Positions 1 to 5,033 of a stretch of 5,033 nucleotides of DNA are shown here, in pieces. How positions within the stretch are numbered: the stretch's first letter is position 1; each line of letters starts with the position of its first letter. Source of the stretch: Deltaproteobacteria bacterium (GTDB lineage: Bacteria; Desulfobacterota; Desulfobulbia; Desulfobulbales; BM004); assembly GCA_019312685.1 (NCBI GenBank), contig JAFDCR010000364.1, positions 1 through 5,033 of the forward strand. Direction: 5' to 3'. Under the pieces are notes generated by a model. That model worked only from the letters and a program-made list of their open reading frames with translations, was not told the origin of the DNA and ran no database searches. The translations under genes and the position numbers were made by a program.

Positions 1-1
1 G

Positions 2-1480
2 GAACTTCTGGGCTGCTCAATGTTCGATTTACTTGTGGCTCCTGAATCGGTAGAGGATTATAAGAAAATGTTCCAGGAGAACCGTGAAAGCTGCACCGGT
101 TTTCACGCTGTGGAAAGACAGGTTATTTCAAAAGACGGTGAAGTTATTTTTATTGAATCAAGTGCAACACCGGTAATTGACGATAAGGGAAAAGTTATCG
201 GGTTTCACGGCATAGATCGCGACATCAGTGAACGCAGGAAAATGGAAGCTGAGAAAGCCATGCTTGAAGCGCGGCATCACCAGGGGCAGAAGTTGGAAGC
301 TTTGGGTACTCTTGCAGGTGGAATCGCCCATGACTTTAATAATATTCTCACCCCGATTATCGGTTATGCACAGCTCGGGGAATTAAACCTGAAAAAAGGC
401 CAGTTCGATAAAATCCAGGAATGTTTTAATATAATTAGAGAAAGCGCCAACACGGCAACTGATTTGACCAAACAGATTCTTGCCTACAGCCGGCAGCAGG
501 TTCTGGATTCCCGCAGGATCGATCTTAACTCCGTAGTTGAGAAAATGAACAAGATGTTGAGTCGGCTCATTCGTGAGGATATTGTACTGGAATACACCCT
601 GACAGATGATATCTGGCCCATAAAAGCTGATGCGGGAAGACTCGGGCAGGTCCTGATCAACCTGGTGGTAAATTCCAGGGATGCCATTTCAGGGAGCGGT
701 ACTATTGCTATCTCTACCAGGAATGTATTGGTACCTGAGTCTGAAGCCTTGTTGGATGCTGAGAAAAATCTGTTTTCAGGCTCGTTTGTCCTTTTGACTG
801 TCTGTGATACGGGGATGGGGATAGACCCCAAAAATCAAGAACGCATATTCGATCCTTTTTTTACCACCAAGCCGTCCGGCCAGGGAACAGGTATTGGCCT
901 CTCGACTGTGTTCGGGATAGTAAAACAGCATGGCGGGCATATTACACTTGAAAGTCAGCCTGGCCAAGGTACGAGTGTTCAGATTTACCTGCCGAAAGAG
1001 GAAGAGGACAAGGCCCGCGATGCGAAGACAGAGGATGTTTCCGACCAGCAGCATGGCAGTGAAACAATACTGCTGGTGGAAGACAGCAAGGAGGTGCTGG
1101 CTGCAATTTCCGTGGGGCTTAAGAATTTCGGCTATCAGGTAATTGAAGCAAACGGCAGTGAAAAGGCAATTGAAATAATCAACGGGCCTGATCAGATAAT
1201 TGACATGCTTATAACGGATGTGGTTATGCCGGGACTGAGCGGCAAGGCTGTGGCGGAAACATTCCGGGTTAAGTTTGATGATCTGCCGATCCTGTTTATC
1301 AGCGGCCATACTTCTGAAATTGATCCGATAGATCTGCAGAATATAAAACAGTCGTTTTTCTTGCAGAAGCCTTTCAGTCCCAGCCAGCTGGCGGCAAGGG
1401 TAAGGGCTATTCTGGATAGGGTTGCGGGTGATAAGGGTATTCCGGGAGAGCAATTGAGCAATGAGACCCCGGATCTTTGA
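2..1480 (+). CDS. Hybrid histidine kinase, PAS-HisKA-HATPase-receiver (5' end missing)
   Basis: The frame is open to the left edge and the first visible codons (ELLGCS before the Met at 20) look like mid-PAS sequence, so the gene is partial and that Met is not the start. Residues counted from the codon at 2: end of a PAS domain with its PAC part about 37-81, ending IDRDISERRK; a short coiled linker; HisKA with the H-box AHDFNN, phospho-acceptor His110; HATPase about 205-332 with N-box Asn224, G1 box DTGMG at 269-273 and G2 box GQGTGIGL at 293-300; receiver about 354-472 with Asp361, phospho-acceptor Asp406 (ITDVVMPG), Ser434 and Lys456 (QKPF). All catalytic residues of kinase and receiver are present, so both should be active. 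The visible part has no membrane helix; one could lie upstream. The receiver probably passes phosphate to an unseen partner or tunes the kinase. A cytoplasmic sensor role through PAS is inferred and the ligand is unknown. It stops 0.9 kb before the next gene. Confidence 0.95.
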   Translation, partial: ELLGCSMFDLLVAPESVEDYKKMFQENRESCTGFHAVERQVISKDGEVIFIESSATPVIDDKGKVIGFHGIDRDISERRKMEAEKAMLEARHHQGQKLEALGTLAGGIAHDFNNILTPIIGYAQLGELNLKKGQFDKIQECFNIIRESANTATDLTKQILAYSRQQVLDSRRIDLNSVVEKMNKMLSRLIREDIVLEYTLTDDIWPIKADAGRLGQVLINLVVNSRDAISGSGTIAISTRNVLVPESEALLDAEKNLFSGSFVLLTVCDTGMGIDPKNQERIFDPFFTTKPSGQGTGIGLSTVFGIVKQHGGHITLESQPGQGTSVQIYLPKEEEDKARDAKTEDVSDQQHGSETILLVEDSKEVLAAISVGLKNFGYQVIEANGSEKAIEIINGPDQIIDMLITDVVMPGLSGKAVAETFRVKFDDLPILFISGHTSEIDPIDLQNIKQSFFLQKPFSPSQLAARVRAILDRVAGDKGIPGEQLSNETPDL

Positions 1481-1585
1481 CCTCCTGTTATAGAAAGTCC
1501 TTGAAGAGAATACCATAGAGTCAGATTTCAAACGGCTAGCTTTCAATATGACACCTTAAGGCAGTAGTGTTTTTAGTGTTCTATG

Positions 1586-1605
1586 CCCCGCGACAAGCCG
1601 TAGGG
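1586..1605. repeat. Degenerate GC-rich palindrome
   Basis: CCCCGCGAC and GCCGTAGGG face each other across AA. Six Watson-Crick pairs plus one G-T pair form, with two mismatches. It is a GC-rich island in AT-rich DNA. From memory, intact CCCCGC...GCGGGG palindromes are common between genes in proteobacterial genomes, so this may be a decayed copy. It could equally be chance. Confidence 0.25.
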
Positions 1606-1810
1606 TAATTCATTTTCAGGTAGTTTATTGCGGTTCTGATATCCACCGAAAAAAACACCACCTTATAAATAAATTCGTATAAAGTTTTAGAATTTCCTTG
1701 CCCAACAAAAAATAGAGTAGACAACCGGTTTTTTATTATTTGATATTGCAGGTTGTTGCTGCTGCGGCAGGTTTTTTCCCGGTAAGATTTATGTTTTTCC
1801 GTGAAGAATA

Positions 1811-1835
1811 CTCTGCCGGAACATTGCTGGCGGAG
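1811..1835. other. Stable 9-bp hairpin in gene-free spacer
   Basis: CTCTGCCGG (1811-1819) pairs with CTGGCGGAG (1827-1835) over a 7-base loop. There are seven Watson-Crick and two G-U pairs read as plus-strand RNA. No T-run follows on either strand, so it is not an ordinary intrinsic terminator. It may be part of an untranslated RNA or a repeat unit; function unknown. Confidence 0.45.
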
Positions 1836-1908
1836 ACACTCATGAAGCAAGCAACCGACGATTAATTTATAACTATCTATTATTAAGGTATAAAAAATAA
1901 TTATCGAC

Positions 1909-2077
1909 AAATTATTAATAATTGTGCCTATTTACTATTTACCGGCAATTTTATAGATATTTTATATGAGATCAAATCGTTAATGGGATCTCGCCATGAT
2001 AATGCCTGAAATAAGCTTGTTTGCTCCACTTACCGATTAAGTTACCTGTAAATTGTTAAGAGGCACATTAATAATTT
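1909..2077. repeat. Gapped inverted repeat spanning about 170 bp
   Basis: The right arm at 2061-2077 reads AGGCAC followed by ATTAATAATTT. The left arm at 1909-1929 is its reverse complement, with four extra bases (AATT) between the two blocks, so all 17 bases match apart from the gap. A smaller pair, GAGATC (1968-1973) and GATCTC (1987-1992), lies inside. The arrangement could be the ends of a small non-autonomous element or a folded RNA. Much of each arm is A/T, so chance contributes; the GC-containing AGGCAC block makes pure chance less likely. Confidence 0.35.
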
Positions 2078-2172
2078 ACCCCTTTGGCAAATCAACAAAG
2101 CCTCAATATAACTTATGTTTATGGAAAAAATATACAGTTTATTAATTCCCAAAATAACAAAAGTTTTATTGA

Positions 2173-2201
2173 TTGACTTTTTATATATCTTTTGGCATAA
2201 A
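2173..2201 (+). promoter_or_regulatory. Predicted sigma70-type promoter of the small two-CW gene
   Basis: TTGACT (2173-2178, five of six consensus bases) is followed after 17 bp by CATAAA (2196-2201, four of six). Transcription would start near 2208 and leave a leader of about 165 nt before the ATG at 2373. It is the best promoter-like match upstream of this gene, but AT-rich DNA yields such matches by chance. Confidence 0.4.
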
Positions 2202-2207
2202 TAAAAA

Positions 2208-2267
2208 ATGGGTAAAGGTTTGTTTTCTCGTTACGATGGACATCATGTTCAAATGGGCGATGAATAA
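2208..2267 (+). CDS. Possible 19-residue leader peptide
   Basis: ATG at 2208 opens MGKGLFSRYDGHHVQMGDE and ends at TAA 2265-2267. It lies almost exactly where transcription from the predicted promoter would begin and has no Shine-Dalgarno sequence, so it would need leaderless translation. It is in the same frame as the two-CW gene; with the TAA removed, the frame would run straight through to that gene's stop at 2621. It may be a leader peptide, the lost N-terminus of a longer ancestral protein, or nothing. A 7-bp inverted repeat encloses most of it. I do not recognise the peptide. Confidence 0.2.
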   Translation: MGKGLFSRYDGHHVQMGDE

Positions 2268-2272
2268 CCTTT
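2214..2272 (+). promoter_or_regulatory. Nested inverted repeats in the leader of the two-CW gene
   Basis: AAAGGTT (2214-2220) and AACCTTT (2266-2272) are perfectly complementary over 7 bp. Inside lies GGACATCATGTTC (2238-2250), a near-palindrome of six pairs (one G-T) around a central C. Placed just after the predicted start of transcription, they could form an RNA switch or an operator. I recognise no known riboswitch family here. Confidence 0.25.
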
Positions 2273-2360
2273 CAATATAGCCAAGAAAACGTTGCGTATT
2301 ACTCAGGATTTTGAGCCAGGTGATCCAGGCTCATTCCTGGATTATTTAAATATCAGAGTT

Positions 2361-2365
2361 AGAGG
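2361..2365 (+). promoter_or_regulatory. Ribosome binding site choosing the ATG at 2373
   Basis: AGAGG lies 7 bases before the ATG at 2373. The alternative in-frame TTG at 2292 has no comparable Shine-Dalgarno sequence, so the ATG is the better start. Confidence 0.6.
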
Positions 2366-2372
2366 TTTACCT

Positions 2373-2621
2373 ATGGGAGAAAATTGTAATTGGCCGTGTT
2401 GGAAGATTATGAATTGTGATACTGAGCATGAGTGTCCTGCCAAAAGTCGCCCTGATACCCCTTGCTGGGAAATTGCCGGCGAACTAAATGATTACAGGGC
2501 AGCTATGGACATTTGTCAGGACTGTATCGTATACATGCTTAAGGCGGAGAATTCAGTTCTCAGTGAGCAGGAGATTCAGTCAATAATGAATCACAAAACA
2601 AACTGTGCCCTGGCGGCATAG
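2373..2621 (+). CDS. Small stand-alone two-CW domain protein
   Basis: An 82-residue protein with no signal peptide or membrane segment, so probably cytoplasmic. Its cysteines follow the two-CW pattern: Cys9-Trp10, Cys15, Cys21-Pro22, Cys31-Trp32, and the pair Cys48/Cys51, with extra Cys5 and Cys78 outside the core. The paired, evenly spaced cysteines suggest metal or Fe-S binding or thiol redox chemistry; to my knowledge the family's biochemical function is not established. The kinase at 3567-5033 carries the same domain at its C-terminus with identical spacing in the first CW block and between Cys-Pro and the second CW. This copy lacks the cysteine that follows the second CW there (CWEIAGELN versus CWAVAGTHC). 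The start was chosen by its ribosome binding site and because the domain begins right after it; a TTG at 2292 would add 27 residues with no recognisable motif. The gene is monocistronic and ends before a strong terminator. Confidence 0.82.
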   Translation: MGENCNWPCWKIMNCDTEHECPAKSRPDTPCWEIAGELNDYRAAMDICQDCIVYMLKAENSVLSEQEIQSIMNHKTNCALAA

Positions 2622-2656
2622 CAAATGAACTAATTAAGCCCTAGGAAAAGCTGGGA

Positions 2657-2700
2657 GGGGCGGTCAATCAGTAGTTTACTGATGGCCGCCCCCTTTTTTT
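2657..2700 (+). terminator. Strong intrinsic terminator between convergent genes
   Basis: GGGGCGG-TCAATCAG (2657-2671) pairs with CTGATGGCCGCCCC (2679-2692), with one G-U pair and one bulged A, around loop TAGTTTA; the T-run is at 2694-2700. It lies 35 bases after the two-CW stop and clearly serves that gene. On the minus strand the same hairpin lies just past the GAF gene stop but is followed by CTCCC rather than T's, so termination there would be weaker. Confidence 0.9.
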
Positions 2701-3391
2701 ACCCTCGGGGCTTGATGGGGCCTAATATCTGCGAAGGTTTATAATTCTTGAGAGCGTCTTTAATGGATTGAAAGTTTTCCTGCTGATAAAGATACGAGAG
2801 CAGGATGCCGATACTTGACGTTACCCACTCCATTAATTCTATAAACTTTAAAGTATAAATATCTTTCCTGCTGTCATTCAGTTGCAGCAATCCATAGGTT
2901 TCGTGGTTTTTTATCGGAATGAGAGCCACGGATTCGTATCCCTCCCTGTTGCATCTGTTGCGAGTCCCCTCCTGCAGATCAATTATTGGTGCCCTGGCAA
3001 TAAAGTCAGTCGTGCTGTTGGTCCAGAAACTGCCTCCCTTGGTGAAATGGGGTAGAGAAGAATCGGTACGACCCAGGATAACATTACCGCACATACATTC
3101 GAGGTTTGGAATTCCTTGCGGCCCCTTGACCGGTTTGCCGGATTTGTCGCGGGGGCACAGGAAATTTTCTTTTTCAACGAAATCCTGGGAAAATCCCCTT
3201 GTGACATAATAAGGATAATCGAATCCTTCCTGAATGCGCATGCCAATGGATTCTATACCGGTTTCATTCTGGACGAGGGTGACAATATCGGCAAAAAGAA
3301 AATCTTTGGGTTTGTTTGAGTTCAGGAGGGAGAGGATTTTTTCAGCGAATTTATCCGGGTCAATCCTATTGAGTTGGAGATCTTTTCCCAT
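2699..3391 (-). CDS. Stand-alone GAF-domain protein with four cysteines
   Basis: A 230-residue soluble protein that is almost all one GAF domain (about 20-205), with no kinase, cyclase or DNA-binding part. Typical features are GFDYPYYVTRGF near 56, GSFWTNSTT at 120-128, and RNRCNREGYESVALIPI followed by GLLQLND from about 144. Four cysteines stand at conserved-looking places: Cys79 (CPRDKSG), Cys99 and Cys101 (ECMCGN) and Cys147 (RNRC). From memory, this GAF subtype also occurs inside PAS-GAF histidine kinases of Desulfobacterota and relatives. The cysteines could bind metal or a cluster, or act as redox thiols; that is inference. The start is ATG 3391-3389 because AAGGAGA lies 4 bases upstream; an earlier in-frame ATG at 3412 lacks such a site. 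It follows the heme kinase on the same strand after 175 bp, so it may be read with it or from its own promoter, and it converges with the two-CW gene. It may hand a signal to a partner kinase. Confidence 0.88.
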   Translation of the reverse strand: MGKDLQLNRIDPDKFAEKILSLLNSNKPKDFLFADIVTLVQNETGIESIGMRIQEGFDYPYYVTRGFSQDFVEKENFLCPRDKSGKPVKGPQGIPNLECMCGNVILGRTDSSLPHFTKGGSFWTNSTTDFIARAPIIDLQEGTRNRCNREGYESVALIPIKNHETYGLLQLNDSRKDIYTLKFIELMEWVTSSIGILLSYLYQQENFQSIKDALKNYKPSQILGPIKPRG

Positions 3392-3395
3392 TATT

Positions 3396-3402
3396 TCTCC
3401 TT
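3396..3402 (-). promoter_or_regulatory. Ribosome binding site of the GAF gene
   Basis: On the minus strand AAGGAGA stands 4 bases before ATG 3391-3389. It is close to the ideal Shine-Dalgarno sequence and fixes the start seven codons after the first possible ATG. Confidence 0.8.
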
Positions 3403-3433
3403 CAATTGGCATGAACTTATCACGTTTTCAGGT

Positions 3434-3447
3434 ACTGCATATGCAGT
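3434..3447. promoter_or_regulatory. Perfect 14-bp palindrome upstream of the GAF gene
   Basis: ACTGCATATGCAGT is its own reverse complement. It lies 42 bp before the GAF start codon and downstream of the predicted promoter, so a bound dimeric protein could block transcription. No regulator gene is visible here, and I cannot assign the site to a known family. Confidence 0.4.
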
Positions 3448-3501
3448 CTGGGCAACGAATAACTATTTGGATAACAATAGAGAAAACTTAAAAGTAATTA
3501 A

Positions 3502-3529
3502 TTTATATTAATATAATTTTATCAGACAA
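3502..3529 (-). promoter_or_regulatory. Possible promoter of the GAF gene
   Basis: Read on the minus strand, TTGTCT (3529-3524) is followed after 16 bp by TATAAA (3507-3502), matching four and five of six consensus bases. It would give a leader of roughly 100 nt. A small inverted repeat, ACAAT-AAG-ATTGT (3526-3538), overlaps the -35 box. The region is very AT-rich, so the call is tentative. Confidence 0.35.
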
Positions 3530-3566
3530 TAAGATTGTTGTGAATTGATTTTCATCATACATAGAA

Positions 3567-5033
3567 CTAATGTTCACTCTGTGCTATTCGGTAATAACCG
3601 CATTTATGACAATCATGAATTTTCTGGGCATAGGTACCCTGTATTTTGCCGGCACAGTGTGTTCCTGCGACAGCCCAGCATATCCTGCCGAAATGAGGAT
3701 AGGCGGGACAACTCTCATGATGATTTACGTCCTGCTTGCAGTGCATGTGCTCCCAGCAGGGTTTGTAATGCAGCGTGTCACCTTTCTGATAGGGAAAGAA
3801 CATGCTGATCGTCAGGCCGGTGCCGTTTTTAGCCTTGATAAATCCTCCATGCTCCTCGATGATTTTTTTACAAATGGAAAGGCCCAGGCCCGTACCCTGG
3901 CCAATTTTTTTTGTTGTGAAAAAAGGTTCAAAAATCAGCGGGAGTTTGTCCGATGGTATCCCATCCCCTGTGTCTTGAATATTTACCGTGACATAGTCAA
4001 TATGGTTGGCTCTTTCCAGTTCGGTGGAGATTGTCAGCGTGCCGCCTTCCGACATTGCATCTATGGCATTGGTTATCAGATTATTGGTTGCCTGCTTTAC
4101 CTGATCTTTTTGCAGTAATACAGGCAGGTCCGTGTTTAAATATGTATTGATAGTAATTGATTGTTCGTTGCAGATATCTTTGTAGAGATTGATGGAGTCA
4201 GCAATGATGCCATTGACTGAATCTTTTTCAAATTCTTTCCGTACATTTCTTGAATAGATAAGTACATCCTTGAGGACCTGTTCAAGACGGTCTGCCTCTG
4301 AAACAATAATCTCTGCATATTTTTTCTGATTTTTTTCTGTAATGCTTTTAAGCAGTCTGCGACCAAAGCCGCCGAGTGCTGTGAGCGGATTGCGGATTTC
4401 ATGAGCAATGTCAGCGGTCAACCGGCCTAAGGCCGCCATCTTTTCAGCTTCGATAAGCTTATCCTGAGTATTTTTGATTTCCTGGGTTTTCTTGTCTACC
4501 TCTTCTTCCAGTGTCTCGGTCCATTCTTCTATCCGCGCTCGTGCGACCAGAAGTTCATCAGTCATGGTATTAAAGGTTGAGGCAAGTCCGCCGATTTCAT
4601 CGTCAGACGTAATATCCACCTTCTGGGAAATATCGCCGTTGGATACTTTCTCCATGCCGCCTGCCAGGCTGTTGAGGGGGCTGATCACGATTTTCCAGAG
4701 GATAATGCTAAGGATTGCTGCAATGACAAGCACGACAAAAATGATAAAGATTGATATCTGGGCTATCTGTTTATTGATTCTCGAATCGATTGTCTGCAGC
4801 GAGAAATCGGTGAGGAGAATACCGAGGACTTTGTCTTCACTGTTGTGGGCATGGCACTCTGCCGTATGGCAGTCAGGTTCATTATAAATCGGCTCTGCAA
4901 AAGTAATAGTCCTTGTGTCATCAGGATTCTCAGCTATCGACCATCGTTTATCAAGGGTTAATGAGGAGAGCGGGGTTGTGTCCCCTTCGGTATGGCATCC
5001 TGTGCAGTGTGAAGAAGATTTCGAAACGAAACC
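3567..5033 (-). CDS. Membrane heme c sensor histidine kinase with C-terminal two-CW domain (5' end missing)
   Basis: The frame is open to the right edge; 488 residues are visible. Counting from the codon at 5033: an extracytoplasmic sensor part with CTGCH at 10-14 (CX2CH) and CHTAECH at 55-61 (CX4CH), preceded by PIYNEPD and followed by KVLGILLTDFSL; a transmembrane helix about 90-113; HAMP about 114-170; a coiled linker; HisKA with H-box AHEIRNP, phospho-acceptor His211; HATPase with N-box Asn322, G1 DTGDG at 354-358 and G2 GQGTGLGL at 378-385; then a two-CW domain with cysteines 426, 432, 442, 452, 460, 475 and 478. CX2CH and CX4CH are both established heme c attachment motifs, so the sensor probably binds two hemes outside the membrane and reads redox state or a gaseous ligand; the signal is inferred. 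All kinase motifs are intact, so it should be active. There is no receiver domain and no partner regulator in view. A GTG at 4731-4733 falls within the membrane helix and is not the start. An upstream signal anchor or first helix is expected beyond the window. Confidence 0.93.
   Translation of the reverse strand, partial: GFVSKSSSHCTGCHTEGDTTPLSSLTLDKRWSIAENPDDTRTITFAEPIYNEPDCHTAECHAHNSEDKVLGILLTDFSLQTIDSRINKQIAQISIFIIFVVLVIAAILSIILWKIVISPLNSLAGGMEKVSNGDISQKVDITSDDEIGGLASTFNTMTDELLVARARIEEWTETLEEEVDKKTQEIKNTQDKLIEAEKMAALGRLTADIAHEIRNPLTALGGFGRRLLKSITEKNQKKYAEIIVSEADRLEQVLKDVLIYSRNVRKEFEKDSVNGIIADSINLYKDICNEQSITINTYLNTDLPVLLQKDQVKQATNNLITNAIDAMSEGGTLTISTELERANHIDYVTVNIQDTGDGIPSDKLPLIFEPFFTTKKIGQGTGLGLSICKKIIEEHGGFIKAKNGTGLTISMFFPYQKGDTLHYKPCWEHMHCKQDVNHHESCPAYPHFGRICWAVAGTHCAGKIQGTYAQKIHDCHKCGYYRIAQSEH

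Larger units (their letters stand above)
1481..2172. other. AT-rich gene-free spacer
   Basis: I see no believable long gene here on either strand. The longest open frame, on the minus strand at 1581-1910, starts with TTG, lacks a Shine-Dalgarno sequence and resembles no family I know. The stretch is much richer in A+T than the flanking genes. It holds a decayed GC-rich palindrome near 1586, a 9-bp hairpin at 1811-1835 and a gapped inverted repeat spanning 1909-2077, each listed separately. No strong intrinsic terminator follows the hybrid kinase stop at 1480. A small RNA or remnant element is possible but not shown. Confidence 0.6.

Noticed and set aside
1441..1473. TCCGGG / CCCGGA inverted repeat at the end of the hybrid kinase gene as a terminator
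   Set aside because: Six-base stem, 21-base loop and no T-run after it.
776..1546. Minus-strand open frame of 256 codons
   Set aside because: Lies opposite the hybrid kinase, whose kinase and receiver motifs are complete; a shadow frame.
1543..1580. ACAC...GTGT followed by TTTTT as a terminator for the hybrid kinase
   Set aside because: Only a 4-bp stem; far too weak.
1759..1777. CTGC-TGCG-GCAG followed by six T's as a terminator
   Set aside because: 4-bp stem and nearly 280 bases beyond the nearest gene end.
1581..1910. Minus-strand open frame of 109 codons in the spacer
   Set aside because: TTG start, no ribosome binding site, composition of AT-rich noncoding DNA, and no recognisable family.
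2190..2212. TTGGCA near 2192 as a sigma54 promoter
   Set aside because: No GC at the required -12 position; the spacing rule fails.
2292..2372. TTG start at 2292 for the two-CW gene
   Set aside because: No Shine-Dalgarno sequence; the ATG at 2373 has AGAGG at good spacing and sits right before the domain.
3570..4118. Plus-strand open frame of 182 codons with hydrophobic stretches
   Set aside because: Antisense to the HATPase and two-CW parts of the heme kinase, which are clearly the real coding strand.
3567..4733. Shorter version of the heme kinase starting at GTG 4731-4733
   Set aside because: The GTG is inside the transmembrane helix and the frame continues upstream through heme motifs to the window edge.

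Overview
The window looks like chromosomal signalling DNA from an anaerobic, cytochrome-rich member of the Desulfobacterota (the former Deltaproteobacteria). This is inferred from three features: a sensor kinase whose extracytoplasmic part carries c-type heme motifs, two copies of the cysteine-rich 'two-CW' domain common in sulfate and metal reducers, and a GAF domain with the ECMCGN / GSFWTNSTT / RNRC signature seen in that group. The coding DNA looks moderate in G+C and the spacers are clearly AT-rich. No marker gene fixes genus or species.

Layout. (1) 2-1480, + strand: the 3' part of a hybrid histidine kinase (PAS/PAC, HisKA, HATPase, receiver), cut by the left edge. (2) 1481-2372: about 0.9 kb with no convincing long gene. 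It holds several inverted repeats, a predicted sigma70-type promoter near 2173-2201 and a 19-codon leader-type mini-ORF. (3) 2373-2621, + strand: a small stand-alone two-CW protein. (4) 2657-2700: a strong intrinsic terminator lying between convergent genes. (5) 2699-3391, - strand: a stand-alone GAF-domain protein with four cysteines. (6) 3392-3566: a spacer with a candidate promoter and a perfect 14-bp palindrome. (7) 3567-5033, - strand: a membrane histidine kinase cut by the right edge. It has two heme c motifs (CX2CH and CX4CH), one transmembrane helix, HAMP, HisKA, HATPase and a C-terminal two-CW domain. Its reading frame is open to the window edge; the GTG at 4731-4733 lies inside the membrane helix and is not the start.

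How the parts may work together (inference). The right half groups three proteins rich in cysteine or heme. The heme kinase could sense redox state or a small ligand outside the cytoplasmic membrane, while its C-terminal two-CW domain would lie in the cytoplasm. The small two-CW protein repeats that tail's cysteine spacing as a separate polypeptide, and the GAF protein could be a soluble sensor or partner. No DNA-binding response regulator is visible, so the output is unknown. The hybrid kinase on the left may be an unrelated phosphorelay component, since a long spacer separates it from the rest.
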